A stretch of DNA of 64,000 nucleotides from Ceratopteris richardii (Eukaryota; Streptophyta; Polypodiopsida; Polypodiales; Pteridaceae), in NCBI GenBank assembly GCA_020310875.1, contig CM035423.1, positions 112,422,766-112,486,765 of the forward strand, written 5' to 3'. Below, one piece after another: positions 23,155 to 35,429 of the stretch (positions are counted from its first letter, which is position 1; the number at the start of each line of letters is the position of its first letter). Made by a program: the position numbers and the translations under genes. A model generated the notes under the pieces. The model was not told the origin of the DNA. It saw only the letters and a program-made list of their open reading frames with translations, and ran no database searches.

Positions 23155-26100
23155 TTTCATGGTGACCTTGGAGTGGGCTTCATCATCTTTCTCTCCATAG
23201 CTTCTTGCTTATTACTTTTTGCATGCATTTCGTGCCAAAATATTCATTCACGGCTATCTTGAATTGCGTGTCGAATTCATCTTGGTGGCAGCTGTCTTGT
23301 ATTGCGTGCCGAATTGAGCTTGGTGGCGGCTGATGTAGCTTCAGAAATGATTAGCAAAAGGTACGCTGCCATTATCGTTGTTGGGGCGCAAGAGACTCGA
23401 ACTCAGGACCTCTAGAAGGGGCTGATTTAGACTATCCACGAGCCCACAGGCATTACTACACCTAAAGTCGAGGGCGCTGAAGAAGAATTCGAAAAGAAAA
23501 ACAAGCCGCAGTATCACATCGTCTAGAGCTTCGCGTTGCCATCTTCGGAATCGAACCCGCGTCTACGGGTGCAGCAGCTCATCTCGCAGCCAACTCGACA
23601 GCGGATTTCTTCAGATATGTTCATATATTACTATACATATCTTTTGTAGCCGAAGCAAAACGCTACGGAGGTTGACCAAGGGACTCGAACCCATTACCTC
23701 CATCAGGTGTAGACACTCTCTTAGCCACGAGAGCACTTCTCCTCTGCAGCCTTATCTAGAAGCACAGGATTTTATGTTTGAGGCTGTCGGCTTGTCTGCA
23801 AAAGAAAAGTCATGCTATCGACAATTGGTGCCGGTAATTGAACCGATGTCCTCCTTCTTCAGAGTGAAACGACTCACCCACGATAACCAAGCGTTATTCA
23901 TCTTCTCTGGTGCCGCCCCTTTTTAACAAGAGCTGTTGACGGAGGAAATACTTTCAGTTAAGCGCCGAAGAGACCTTATTTAGGCCAAAGAAAACAAAAA
24001 ACTTCTTCATGCTGTGGCAGACGCTGTGGCACACGGAGGATTCGATTTCATGCCCTCTACCTAGTTGGGCTGCTCGGAAAACCATGGAGCCTAGCAAAGT
24101 TGATGACTCCTAAACGCCGGCAGTCAGGATTTCTTTGTTTCAGGCTGAACACAGCCTTATCAAGGAGCAAAAATGCACTTATAAACTTCTGTCACGCGCT
24201 CGGGGATTGACCCCGCGTGACTTCTGTGGATGATTCATGCAACAACCGCCATGACAACCTCCAAGCGACAGCTCCAGATTCGAGGACCATATACAGGACT
24301 CGAACCCATGTGGGTATCCAGTTACAGATCTCACTCCATCCATTCCTAGAGAAGATCGGAAGTAGAGCTCTAGAGTGAAGATCCGGAGGTCTTTGGTGAT
24401 CAAAGTCAAACCAACTTTGAATTCGGACCAAAAGTCTTTAGAGAGAAGCTTTTCCAAAGGATCAAGGGAAGGACGTAGCTCTATGTAAGGCTAAGTATTT
24501 TCCAAGTTATGTTTTCATTTTGATATTTGTTTGCTCGAATTAATGCTTTCATTTAGGATGCATTAATTAGGACTAAAAGCATAGTCCAATTATGATTATC
24601 TCAATATGAAAGCTAATTAGAGGACTAAACAATATTGAAATGACACAAAAGTATGTAAAGTACTTTTCAGTTTTAGTATGCAATTGAAATTTCTATTTCC
24701 ATTCATGAAAAGATTATTTGTGCATAAAAGAATGTTTTATGCACATCAAGTTCACACTTGCTTGGGAAAGGTAGCTAGTTCTCCAGTTCACGCACTTGAA
24801 TAAATACCTTTTGCCAGAATAGCAAGGAGGTTGTTTTTGCATGGATGCTTGTTTGCATACCTAATAATCTCAAGATTTGCTTAAGTTCATTACACTTGCA
24901 TGAACTCACATGCATTTGCACCCAAGAATGGGCATTTGCATATATAAACATACATTTGCATGCAAGTAGATGCATGAGCATACACATGATCTTTTGGTAA
25001 GTAGCTGAATACATATATTTTCATTTCCTTCTTTTTCTAACTTGACTTAGCTAGGTGGAAAAAATAGAAAATTACCTAGTTGCAAGGATCTTGACTATCA
25101 TGCAACTAAGTATCTAGTCTATTTTTGTCCCAAAAAAGTGATACATAGGTACCACTTAAGAGTCTTGAGGAAAAGAAAGCAAGTTGAAAGTAAGTATTCA
25201 TAGAGCTACTTTCCAACATGCATGCTTAGTCTAAGTTTGGGAAGAAACCTAGACATTCTTAGCAACTAAACGAGGATTTAGTTGTTTTTGGATGATCATG
25301 TTCATGCATCCAAGTAAGATAGTTTCTGTTGAAACTTGTAAGTTCCAAAATATTTTTAGGAGATTTAATACTCATCAAATATTGATGAAAATAAGTAGAA
25401 GTATTGAACTTCTAGAATCCCTCGAACTCTAGTGTTCATAGATGTTAGTTTCTAGAAATGCATCTCAAGGCATGATGCAAGGTCTTCAATCGACGCGGAA
25501 ACTTTTCAAGGAAATTTACTTGATTCTATTTAAGCTAACTCAAGGCTTAAAAACAGAAACCAAGATAAATATTAATTGATCTTTAGGTATCAAGTAATTT
25601 CCTAAAGTCATGACAATTAATGAAATGATTCAAATTATTTTCATTTCTAAAATAGATATATCTTAGGAAATCTCGATATTTCCTAAAGACAATTTAGGAA
25701 ACAAGTTCTTTCCTAAAAGATAAGCTTCAAGTGGTAAAGCCTTGAATCTTATAAAAATCAAGAATATCTTTTATAAGATTAAGTAAACAATTCCAAGCAT
25801 TATTTGCTTGTGCAAAGTTTTCAAACATGGAGACTTTATTAAAGCACTTTTCTAAAGATAAGAAAAGTATGCATTGGTGGTCTTTAAGATAAGAAAAGCT
25901 TAAACAAGAGACCCAAGCAAAGTAATCTTTGGAAATTAAGCTATTTCCTAAAGATAAGCAAATGAAAGAGTTCAACTAACTATTTCATTAGTTAATTGAG
26001 AATTGTCTTTTGGACAAGCAAAGCCTTAAGTCTGGTCTTATCCAAAAGTCTAGAATTCCATTTGAAGATCTTTCCAGTAAAGGAGAAGATTCCAAGATGA

Positions 26101-28912
26101 ATCATTAGACTGGAAAGCAAAAGATTCCAAGGTGAATCACTAGCTTAGTATTACTTGATTCCTTGGTAGGAATCAAAAATGTTCTTGAAAGAAAAAAACT
26201 CCCCAGATGTGAGACTAGCATCTTTCAAGAGAAGTTTTATAGCAAGTAGTTCCCAGCAAATCCCTAACCACTAGTTTTGGTATTTAAGTCCCAAAGTGAT
26301 ATAACCTTAAGGTATATCAAAGATTCTTAGCTTTGGAATCTGAAAAGCATTAGAAAATGCTTGGACTTAAGTTGAGGGAAAGATCTCTAAAAATCCTGCA
26401 GGTAAGCAAAGAAGCTTAAGATAGTTTAAGAGATCTTAAAAGATAAAGACTAAGTCTTTATTGTTGTCACCAGGATCAACCAGACTTGATCAAACTTGGC
26501 CATGATTGTCCAAGAATGTGCGACTAGAACTACTCTATAGATTGCCCAAGTATTGGCAGTAAAAATTCCATTAGGAATGATTCACTCAAGTTCCATTTAT
26601 TAAATGGAAAATTGTGAAAAAGTAAGCTGTTCCGAGTCTGAACAGAGTGAAGTAATTCCAAGTATGTAGTCTGCAACCGTGAAGACGGTACTTAAGTCTG
26701 TGGAAGGTAAAACATAAGTGTTTGCCTATCCTTAAAGGGATTTTGGTACAAATCCAGAAGCATAAGCGGATGCTCAGACTTATGCAATAGAGAGATTCCT
26801 ATAAAAGTCCTCGCCAGGATAGGTACCTAAAAGCATTAGTAGAAAGGAATCTAAAGACAAGAAGCTAAAAGCTCTTGTTACTACGAAATTGGTCAAGGAT
26901 AAACCAATTGAACTTGAATTCAAGAAAATTCAAGTACTTGGAATTCTGATTGGTTTTCATTTGAAAACCCTAGCAAAAAAGATTGGAGATATTCTATTAA
27001 AGGTTTTCAAGTTCTCGAGGTTAAGCACAAGATCGTGAAACGATCGTGTCAAGGGATTAAAACCTAGAATATCAAGATAGAGATAGTGCCTGAAACTACG
27101 AAATTCTTGTCAAGAATTAAAGCTAGAAGGTTCTCTATCAAGAGATGTTGTAGACTTTAGGAAAAATTTCACTCACACGTCAATGTGAGTATAAAATAGG
27201 GTGGTATGGGACACCAGATTTTATACTCAGATTGATGTAGGAAAGATGGTATGGGACATCGGACTGTGAGATGATGATTATCTTTGAGTCTTCGTTTGGA
27301 TCTTGAAGTTCGGTTTGATCTTCAAGGAAATTAAAACTTTAAAGAAGGAGTTTAAATTCAAGAAGAATCTCAAGATACTTCAAGACAACTTCAAGATCAA
27401 GGAAACTCAAGATATGAAGTAAGTAACTTCCAAGATCTTTTAAGAACACTTCAAGTTTAAGTGTTATTGATCAGAAATATTTGATAAATTTCTGAAAGAA
27501 GTTGGACTTTGATTTTGAAGTTGATCTTTTCAACTAAAGATTTAATTGACTAAGTCAAGCATCAAGTTCCTAGTGTAACTTGATAAATTCACTCTTTTGA
27601 CTCAAAGAAATGCACAAGAATTGCATTCACGATTAGGAGTCAAAAAGACTGAATGTGACCTGAACTTAGTCTCAAGTGAAGCATTATTTGAATACCAAAC
27701 TCATCGACATAACCTCAGTGGGTCGACACACTGATGTTGGTTACCACACTAGAATCTTGTGGTTGGATGATGTTTTTGATTTTTCTTTGAATCTTTTTGA
27801 GAATCTAGCTTATTTCTCTTAAAGATAAAGACAATCTTCAATATCTTGTTGAAATAGATTGTTGAGAAGTTAAAGTCCTGAGTCAACTAGAATTTGACTC
27901 ATAGCAAGTTTATGTGTGTTCGAAGTTTGAATTGGTTGTACAGAGTTTTAATTATTTCTTTCCGCTTTCCAAATCTTTTGGAATTGGCTCAGACATGGTA
28001 TCTGATTCCTTTTGCAAAAGACCAGGGTTAGCCGGTTAGAATAAAATAACTAACTTGAACATCCTAGATAGATGTTATGTACAAGAACCTTTTCAATCTT
28101 CAAAAGATGAGAAGTCTAAGAGGATTTATTCATTTGAGTTTGCTTCAAGTTATAGCATAAATGATTTCCTGGAGTCCAGTATACTCTAGAATAGGGAAGT
28201 TAGGAATTGCTCATCAGATTGACAATTCCCAAGAACTTTCAGTTAAAAGTCTTTGAGAAAAGTGTCCTAAGTTGGACAATTTTCATTTTGAATTTGAATT
28301 GGTGAAGTTAGTATGGTTGATTCCACCGAAATGGTAAACTTTCTCCTACAGTTTACATAGGATTTTTTCAACTCATTGGGACAAAGTAGTCCTCTAGTCG
28401 GGTGAAAAAATCAAGTAACTGTTAGCTAAAAGTAAACCATTGTACAGACATCTAAAGTTAGATGTATGGGACAACCAAACTTCAAGTTCTCCAAAACAAA
28501 TTCAAATGAATCAAGAATTCTCAAAGTCTTGCAAGGGATAAGAATCCCACCTTCATTACTAAGCCCATGCACCAGTTATGCCTAGAAATGGACTAGTAAT
28601 TTGAATCCACCTAGTTCACATGTTTGTGCCTAGATCGCACATCCAGAAACTGTGAATTAGCCAGGGATGTCATTAGATCCACCCTCATTATTCTTAACTA
28701 GTTTGTACTTTATCCCGTTCATCAAAGTACAAAATTAGATAGTGTTTTGAATCATTTGGGAAAGGATGCCACCACAGAGATGAGACATGTTCTTCCAGTT
28801 CTAGAACATGACCATGTTCTTCCAGTTTTAGAACATGAGGCTCGGGGGTTGCCTACAGTATGTATATAAGCTCTATTTTCGAGGACGAAAATATTTTCCA
28901 AGGGGGAAAGAA
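23155..28912 (+). other. Internal region, second full unit (no coding content)
   Basis: A nearly exact repeat of 16939-22693 with scattered substitutions and a few one- to three-base length changes, for example near 24003 and 27836. No retroelement protein is encoded here either. The near identity shows that the duplication or insertion is recent compared with the surrounding copia relics. Confidence 0.8.
23377..24345 (-). repeat. Array of antisense tRNA-like modules, copy 2
   Basis: All seven B-box-like cores of the first unit recur about 6.2 kb further on, for example GGAATCGAACC near 23547, GGACTCGAACC near 23682 and GACTCGAACCC near 24298. The cores themselves are unchanged by eye, although nearby bases vary. 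Confidence 0.6.
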
Positions 28913-29360
28913 TGTAATAAAGTAAGTCTATGATCCAAGGGTCTGGCCGGTTCAGACATATCTGAAATCGGATACCGTTTGGTCATCCGTGTGTATGACC
29001 AAAGATCTCGAGTTTAGATTTACTAGGAGGTCTTGTGCTCTTGTGAACAAGTGATCCACTTAGCTTAGTGGTTAAGTCTCAAGGATGTGAAGGAGGAGGT
29101 CTTGGGTTCAAACCCCATGGGGTACATGGGGAGAGTGTTTTGCCCAAAGAGCTCTAGTGCCTTCTAGAAGCATCCACTTGAGTTAACTCGAGTTAACTGG
29201 GACACTTGGCGCACATGTAGTTACATGGCTGACACTTGGATGGTTAGTATCCACCTGCCCAAGAAGGCAGTCCCCTGGAGAGAGCTATATATAGAGGCAT
29301 TTGGTTGGGAGGAGAGTCATCTCTCTAGCATGTGGTGGTCGTAATCCTTGTTATCTTGCA
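28913..29360 (+). repeat. LTR c, right end of the tandem LTR element
   Basis: A 448-bp LTR ending TTATCTTGCA at 29360. The next bases are CAGAGGCCTC, which belong to a family A copia gag region, so the block edge is exact here. The left block edge is flanked by GCAAA and different copia DNA, so no target duplication is present. Confidence 0.88.
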
Positions 29361-31905
29361 CAGAGGCCTCTATACCAAAAACCGTGTCTGCTAATCTTGT
29401 GCATGAAGAAGAATGGGCGTTTACTACTGTTTGCAGTTTTGACCCATCTTCTCATGAGCAGTGCATGTCTGTAGTAGACTCAGATGTTTGGTACTTTGAC
29501 AGCAAGGTGACCAAACATATTACCTCACAGTGCAGTTTCTTCTCTTCACTCGAGCCTGCCCCTACAGGAAATACTGTTACATGCGCCAACAACTCCTCTG
29601 ATCTTGTTATGGGAGTTGGTAGGATCATTTGGACTACTACTGATGGTAGTTCTTTCACTTTGTCGGATGCTTTATTTGTGCTAGGGATCAAGAAGAACCT
29701 CTTATCAGTTTTTGCATTAGCCAAGATTGGCTTGGTTGTTAAATTTGTTGATGATAGGTGTACAACTCATGATCTGTCAAATGGCGATGTGATTATTGCT
29801 TCTGGCATTTTATTTTGTGAGTTGTTTAAGCTCATCGACTATGAAAGATCTGTGAATGATTCGGCATGTGTAGTACATAATTCTCAAGCTATGTCCAATG
29901 CAAAGCTTTGGCATGCACGCTTTGATCATCTGAATTTTGCTAGTTTGTTATGCCTGCAAAAATCTGAAATGGTGTCCTCTTTGCCCAAACTTGAGGAACC
30001 TCCAAAGCATGTTTGTGAAGGCTGTATTTTGGGCAAAATGCAGTGTTCCTCATTTCCAAAAGATGGTTGAGTTTGGGCTACTCAAAAATTGCAGGTTGTA
30101 CCTAGTGATGTTTGTGATCCTATGCAGACACCTTCTTTTGGAAATTATCTTTCCTTCATGACTTTCATTCATGATTTTTCTAGGCATGCATGGGTATATC
30201 CATTGAAGGCAAAGTTCGAAGTGTTCATGTGCTTCAAACACTTTTTGGTTTTAGCTGAAAATCTATGAGCATGTAGAATGGGCACCCTCCGTTCTGATTG
30301 AGGGGGGAGGGGGAATATATTTCTTCTTATTTAAATGAATTTCTAGCTAAACGTGGGATATAACACCAGTGTACAGTGCCATATACACCTCAATATAATG
30401 GAGTTGCTGAATGAAAGAATAGGTCACTCATGGAGATGGCAATGTGTATGGTCAAGAGTCAGGCTTTACCACATAGTTTCTGGCTTGAGGTTGTCATGTG
30501 TGCAACATATGTACTTAACATGTGTCCCACTAAAGCAGTGCAGTCTATCACTTCATATGAGGCTTGGCATGATCGCAAGCCATATGTTGCTCATCTACAT
30601 GTTTTTGGTTGTTTGACATATGCATTAGTGCCTAAACAACATCGCAAGAAATTGGATGATAAAGCAGTAAAATGTATTTTTTGTTGGGTACACTTTTGAA
30701 AGTAAAGGCTAACCTTTGTATCATCCATAGACTAAATGCATTCTGGTTAGCCGTGATGTTGTTCTTGTGGAAGATGGTATTCAAACATTGCTTTCATGTA
30801 CTAAGAAGACATTTGTTAGCTCCAAAGACATGTATGATACTTTGCTACCTCTTTTTATAGGTGGACAGTCTAGTGCTAATCCTAATGAGCCAACTTCTCA
30901 ACCTTTGCAGGTTTCAAGTGATGATGCAAATCATTCCATTTCTGATGTAGATTTACATGATCCACTTGTTGATGAGAGACGTGATATTGAGTAGGCAAAA
31001 ACTATGCCAAAATGGCTAGTGCAAACTTTGCGTGCCAGAAATTAGATGCACCTCTATCATATCGTACTTGATCATGCTCTCATAGTGTCTCTTTTGCATC
31101 AGATTGCTATGCTATGGCTGCATCTAGTCTCTTTGATGAGAATGAGCCTATTTTGTTTGATGAAGCACAAAATTCAGAAAATTGGATGGCTGCTATGCAA
31201 TCTGAATATGATGCTATAATGAAGAATGGTACTGGGTTGTTGTGTGACTTGCCTCCTGGCAAGAAAGCCATTGGCACTAAGTGGGTTTACAAGCTGAAGC
31301 GTAAGCCTCATGGAACAGTTGATAGGTATAGGGCTGGGCATGTTGCAAAGGGTTATGCGTAGGAAAGAGGCATTGATTTTGATGAGACCTTTGCACCTAC
31401 ATGTCGTATGACTACTGCTCGGAGCATCTGTGCACTTGCAGCTCATCATGGTTGGAATGTACATCAGCTGCACATTAAAACAACATTTCTGAATGGTAAC
31501 TTGCATGAAGAAGTGTATGTTTTTCAGCCCCATGGCTTTATACAGAAAGGGCATGAAAACGAGGTGTGTAGGTTAAAAAAGGCATTATATGGTTTAAAGC
31601 AAGCACCATGTGCTTGGTATGAGAAGATACATGCCTATCTGATTGCACATGGTTTTGAGAACATTCCAACTGAAAGCACCTGATATGTTAAGCATGCTAA
31701 TGATGTGCTTTTGATCATTGTTGTCTATGTTGATGACATGCTGCTCACTAGTCCTATTGAGAAGCATATTGCTGATTTTAAGGTGATTTGCATGCCTCAT
31801 TTGAGGTGTCTGATTTGGGGAATTTGCATCATTATTTGGGCATTCAGTTTATGCACATTGATGGTGGAATGTCTTTGTGTCAAAAAAAATATATTGACAA
31901 CTTAG
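29361..31905 (+). pseudogene. Copia family A remnant: gag end, protease, integrase, part of RT
   Basis: The copy starts inside the gag C-terminus (GLVHEEEW-like region) at the edge of LTR c. At 29348-30070 it is open through the protease region (VWYFDSKVTKHIT, where DSG has become DSK) and the pre-integrase finger (WHARFDHLNF...CEGCI). Integrase parts follow at 30060-30700, broken by stops. RT parts lie at 31114-31683 (NWMAAMQSEYDAIMKNGT, GTKWVYKLKRKPHGTVDRY, ALYGLKQAPCAWYEK) and 31705-31800 (VVYVDDMLLTSPIEKHI, catalytic YVDD kept). It stops near 31905, before RNase H. Both ends are missing. Confidence 0.88.
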
Positions 31906-31913
31906 CCTTAAAT

Positions 31914-32144
31914 TCATAAAAAATGTTTCTTACTAGAAGCAATGAGCAAAATACCACCAACATATACAACAATGATCAAACCTACATCACCTACGCACTT
32001 AACATATAAGGTGCTCTTAGTTGGAATGTCCTTAAAACCATGTGATAGCAAGTAGGCATCTGTCTTTTGATACCAAATATGTGGTTCTTGCTTTAATCCA
32101 TGCAATGCCATTTTCCGCCTACACACTTGATTTTCATGCACTTT
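31914..32144 (-). pseudogene. Minus-strand copia RT fragment, split by a nested element
   Basis: The minus strand reads HENQVCRRKMALHGLKQEP and then a VVYVGGILLIAS block, in which YVDD is YVGG. It is the continuation of the copia fragment at 37955-37196. The complete family A element (32145-37195) lies exactly between the two pieces. Removing it with one copy of the 5-bp duplication keeps the reading frame of the RT open across the junction. Confidence 0.85.
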
Positions 32145-32371
32145 TGTTGATATATTTAGGTAGTGATGTGTGTGAACACTCTAGAACCGTCGGATCACTT
32201 TTTTCTCTCTTTAGGAGGTTTTTTTCCCTCGGCTTATATATACGCCTATTGCCGTAATGGGCTACTTATCTTTGTACATTCTCTAGTAATACATTCAGTA
32301 TTGTGTGTTGTGCTCCAAACTTTTTCTTCCTTGTGCTTTTTGCATGTTTCCGCAAACACCTATCTCCAACA
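32145..32371 (+). repeat. 5' LTR of the nested family A element
   Basis: The 227-bp LTR runs from TGTTGATATATTTAGG to TATCTCCAACA. A TATATATACGC promoter region lies near 32233. It differs from the 3' LTR at many positions, so the insertion is not recent. Confidence 0.9.
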
Positions 32372-32385
32372 ATTGGTATCAGAGC
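32372..32385 (+). other. Primer binding site (tRNA-iMet), family A
   Basis: ATTGGTATCAGAGC follows the LTR without a gap and is a perfect plant copia primer site. Confidence 0.92.
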
Positions 32386-32726
32386 ACGTCGTCGCTTCAT
32401 CTAGGGCGCTTTCCACACTCTTCCGTTTGCAGTATTAGAATCGCATGAATTTTGGTGAGCATACTTAGCATGTTTTCGGGATCAGAACATCTTTCCTGTG
32501 TGGTGCCGAGATCACGATCTTAGCTTGTTTTCGCCTTCGAACGCGCTATCAAAGTGCTTGTGTAGGCTATTTCCTCTTTTTGTGCCAAAGGTATATACCA
32601 GTTTCTGTTCGCCAGTATAAGCGTCTTGAAGTCTGCTACAGGTCTGGCAGAATTTGTCTGGGCACTTTTGTTCAACGTTTTGAGATACAATCATTTTTCT
32701 ACATCAAGGTATTTTAGTCACCGGCC

Positions 32727-33731
32727 ATGGCTGAAAGCAGTGATGTATTCCCTATGTTGGCAGTTGACGATAAGGTGGATGGTACCAACTACCCGTTATG
32801 GGCTTATATGATGCGACATGTGTTGGTTGCAAAAGGACTGTGAAACATTGTGTAGGGTGTCAAAAAACGTCCTATCACACCTGCAATTGTTACAACTGCA
32901 AGTACTGAAGCTGATGCAGAAGGTGTCGAAGATGGTGATATTCTGCATATTCTTGTTCGTGCTGCGGTTTCTGCTGCACCTACTGCAAAGCAGATATGCT
33001 CGGATGGCAGAGATCCCTAGACACATGCATTGATAGCTTTGTCTATCAAACATTCCAATATTCCTCACACTCGCTCTTACAGTACAACTAAGGATGTTTG
33101 GGATACACTTACCACATTGTACCAAGCTAGGAATGAGGCTCGTTTTGCTTACCTATGAAAATAGTTAGAGAGTGAGCACATGAATGAAGATGATTCTATG
33201 GACAGTTTCCTAATGCAGATCAAAGACTTGAAGGAATAGTTGATTTCTACAGATGAGGTTATACCAGATAGCTCACTTGTGCAGACGGTTCTGAATGGTC
33301 TTCCTGATTCATATCAAAGCTTTGCTTCTACTCTTCGATTGATGATGAAAGGCAATCCAAATGCCTTATCATTTGAGGAGTTATTATCTGTTCTATTGCA
33401 AGAAGATCAGTCCAAGCAGAACAGGTCCATTATGCGAGTTGCAGATCAAGCTTTCCTGGCTAGTCAAAAGGGCAAAGGAAAATGGAGCTCTTAAACTAAT
33501 AAGCAGAAATCAGCTAATTCTGCACATTCTAAGAAGGAAGATAAAGATGAGAAGAAATCAGAAAAGCAAAAATTGTTTTGTAAGTACTACTGTAAAGGGA
33601 ACGATCATATCATAAAGAACTGTCCAAAAGTGGCTGCTAAAGAGGCAAAGAAGAAAGAGGCTGGAATGGTTATTGTAGAGGCCTCTACACCAAATATAGA
33701 GTCTGCTAATCTTGTGCAGGAAGAAGAACAT
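32727..33731 (+). pseudogene. Family A gag
   Basis: ATG 32727 (context CCGGCCATGG) starts MAESSDVFPMLAVDDKVDG, followed by the TNYPLWAYMMRHVL motif typical of copia gag. Stops occur soon after (near 32840 and 32852) and again near 33018, 33157 and 33238. The C-terminal part from 33240 is open for 84 codons: TVLNGLPDSYQSFASTLR and FEELLSVLLQEDQ. The zinc knuckle near 33580 reads CKYYCKGNDHIIKNC, with one residue more than CX2C. A 50-bp deletion after 33728, relative to 29414-29463, puts the protease in another frame. Confidence 0.85.
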
Positions 33732-34320
33732 GTCTGCAGTAGACTCTGATGTTTGGTATCTTGATAGTGGGGCGACCAAACATATTACCTCGCAGCGTAG
33801 TTTCTTCTCTTCACTCGAGCTTGCCCCTACAAGGAATACTGTTACATGTGCCAACAACTCCTCTTATCTTGTTATGGGAGTTGGTAAGATCATTTTGACT
33901 ACTGCTGATGGTAGTTCTTTCACTTTGTCAGATGCTTTATTTGTGTCAGGGATCAAGAACAACCTGTTATCAGTTTCTGCATTAGCCAAGATTGGGTTGG
34001 TTGTGAAATTTGTTGATGAGAGGTGTACAGTTCATGATCTTTCAAATGGTGATGTGATTATTGCTTCTGGCATTCTATGTCGTGGGCTGTATAACCTAAT
34101 AGACTATGAAAGATCTGTAAATGATTTGGCATGTGCAGTAAATGATTCTTAGGCTACGTTAGATGCAAAGCTTTGGCATGCATGCTTTGGTCATCTGAAT
34201 TTTGCTAGTTTGCTACACCTATAGAAATCTAAAATGGTGTCCTCTTTGCCCAAACTTGAGGCACCTAGAAAACATGTTTGTGAAGGCTGTATTTGAGGCA
34301 AAATTCAGCGTTCGTCCTTT
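33732..34320 (+). pseudogene. Family A protease and pre-integrase finger
   Basis: The frame open at 33712-34152 carries VWYLDSGATKHITSQRSFFSSLE, an intact copia protease active site, and GIKNNLLSVSALAKIGLVVKF further on. After a stop near 34150 the zinc-binding region WHACFGHLNFASL and VCEGCI is readable but contains stops. The protease would cleave the polyprotein into its units. Confidence 0.85.
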
Positions 34321-35300
34321 CCAAAAGATGGTTCAATTTGGGCTACTCAGAATTTGCAGCTTGTACATAGTGATGTCTGTGGTCCTATGCAGACACCTTC
34401 TCTCGAAATTATCTTTACTTGGTGACTTTCGTTGGTGATTTTTCCAGGCATGCATGGGTATATCCATTGAAGGCAAAGTCCGAAGTGTTAATGTGCTTCA
34501 AATAGTTTTTGGTTTTGGCTGAAAATCTGTCAGCATGTAAAATGGGCACCCTCCGTTCTGATCGAGGGGGGGAATATATGTCTTCTGATTTTAATGCATT
34601 TCTGGTTAAATGTGGGATAAAACACTAGTGTATAGTGCCATATACATCTCAACAAAATGGAGTTGCTGAACAAAAGAATAGGTCACTCATGGAGATGGCG
34701 AGGTGTATGGTCAAGAGTCAGGCTTTACCACATAGTTTCTGGCTTGAGGCTATCATGTGTGCAGCATATGTACTGAACAAGTGTCCCACTAAAGCATTGC
34801 ACTCTATCACTCCATATGAGGCTCGGCATGATCGCAAGCCATCTGTTGCTCATTTGCGTGTTTTGGGTTGTTTGGCATATGCATTACTATGTCAACAACA
34901 TCAAAAAAAATTGGATGATAAAGCAGTAAAATGTATTTTTGTTGGGTATAGTTCTGAAAGTACAGGCTATCATCTGTATCATCCACAGACTAAACACATT
35001 TTGGTAAGTCATGATGTTGTTTTTGTGGAAGATGCTATTCAGCCATTGCTTTCATGTACTAAGGAGACATCTGTTGGCTCCAAAGACATGTGTGATACTT
35101 TGCTGCCTCTTTTTACAGATGGATAATCTAGTGTTGGTCCTAATGAGGCAACTTCTCAGCGTTTGCAGGTTTCATGTGATGATGCAGATCATTCCATTTG
35201 TGATGCATATTTACATGATGCACTAGTTGATGAGAGAGCAGATATTGAGCAGGCAAAAACTATGTCAAAATGGCTAGTGCACAATTTGCGTGATAGCAAA
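34321..35300 (+). pseudogene. Family A integrase
   Basis: The D,D35E triad is visible: LVHSDVCGPM near 34362, LRSDRGGEYM near 34555 and VAEQKNRSLMEMA near 34665. The core is broken by a TAG in FK-FLVL near 34503 and a stop near 34623. The C-terminal part (34635-35126) is open for 163 codons: YVLNKCPTKALHSITPYEA, HLRVLGCLAYA and CIFVGYSSESTGYHLY, the GKF-like end of copia integrases. Confidence 0.87.
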
Positions 35301-35429
35301 TTAGATGCACCTCTGTCATATCGTACTCGTTCAGGCTCTCATAATGCCTCTTTTGCATCAGATTTCTATGCAATGGCTACATCTAGTCTATGTGATGAGA
35401 ATGAGCTTGTTTTGTTTGATGAAACATAA

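Larger units (their letters stand above)
15562..29360 (+). mobile_element. Tandem non-coding LTR retrotransposon block (about 2.15 units)
   Basis: A 6.2-kb unit recurs: LTR starts are at 16478, 22694 and 28913, that is 6216 and 6219 bp apart. The order is truncated 3' internal end, LTR, internal, LTR, internal, LTR. Each LTR is 448 bp (TG...CA), is followed (first two) by a perfect initiator-Met primer site and is preceded by the polypurine tract CCAAGGGGGAAAGAA. No gag or pol motif is visible in either internal copy, so it is a non-autonomous element of the LARD kind. The GAGGACGAAAATATTTTCC run before the tract resembles 3' ends of plant Ty3/gypsy elements, so that is the likelier lineage. 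Copies are nearly identical by eye. Confidence 0.88.
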
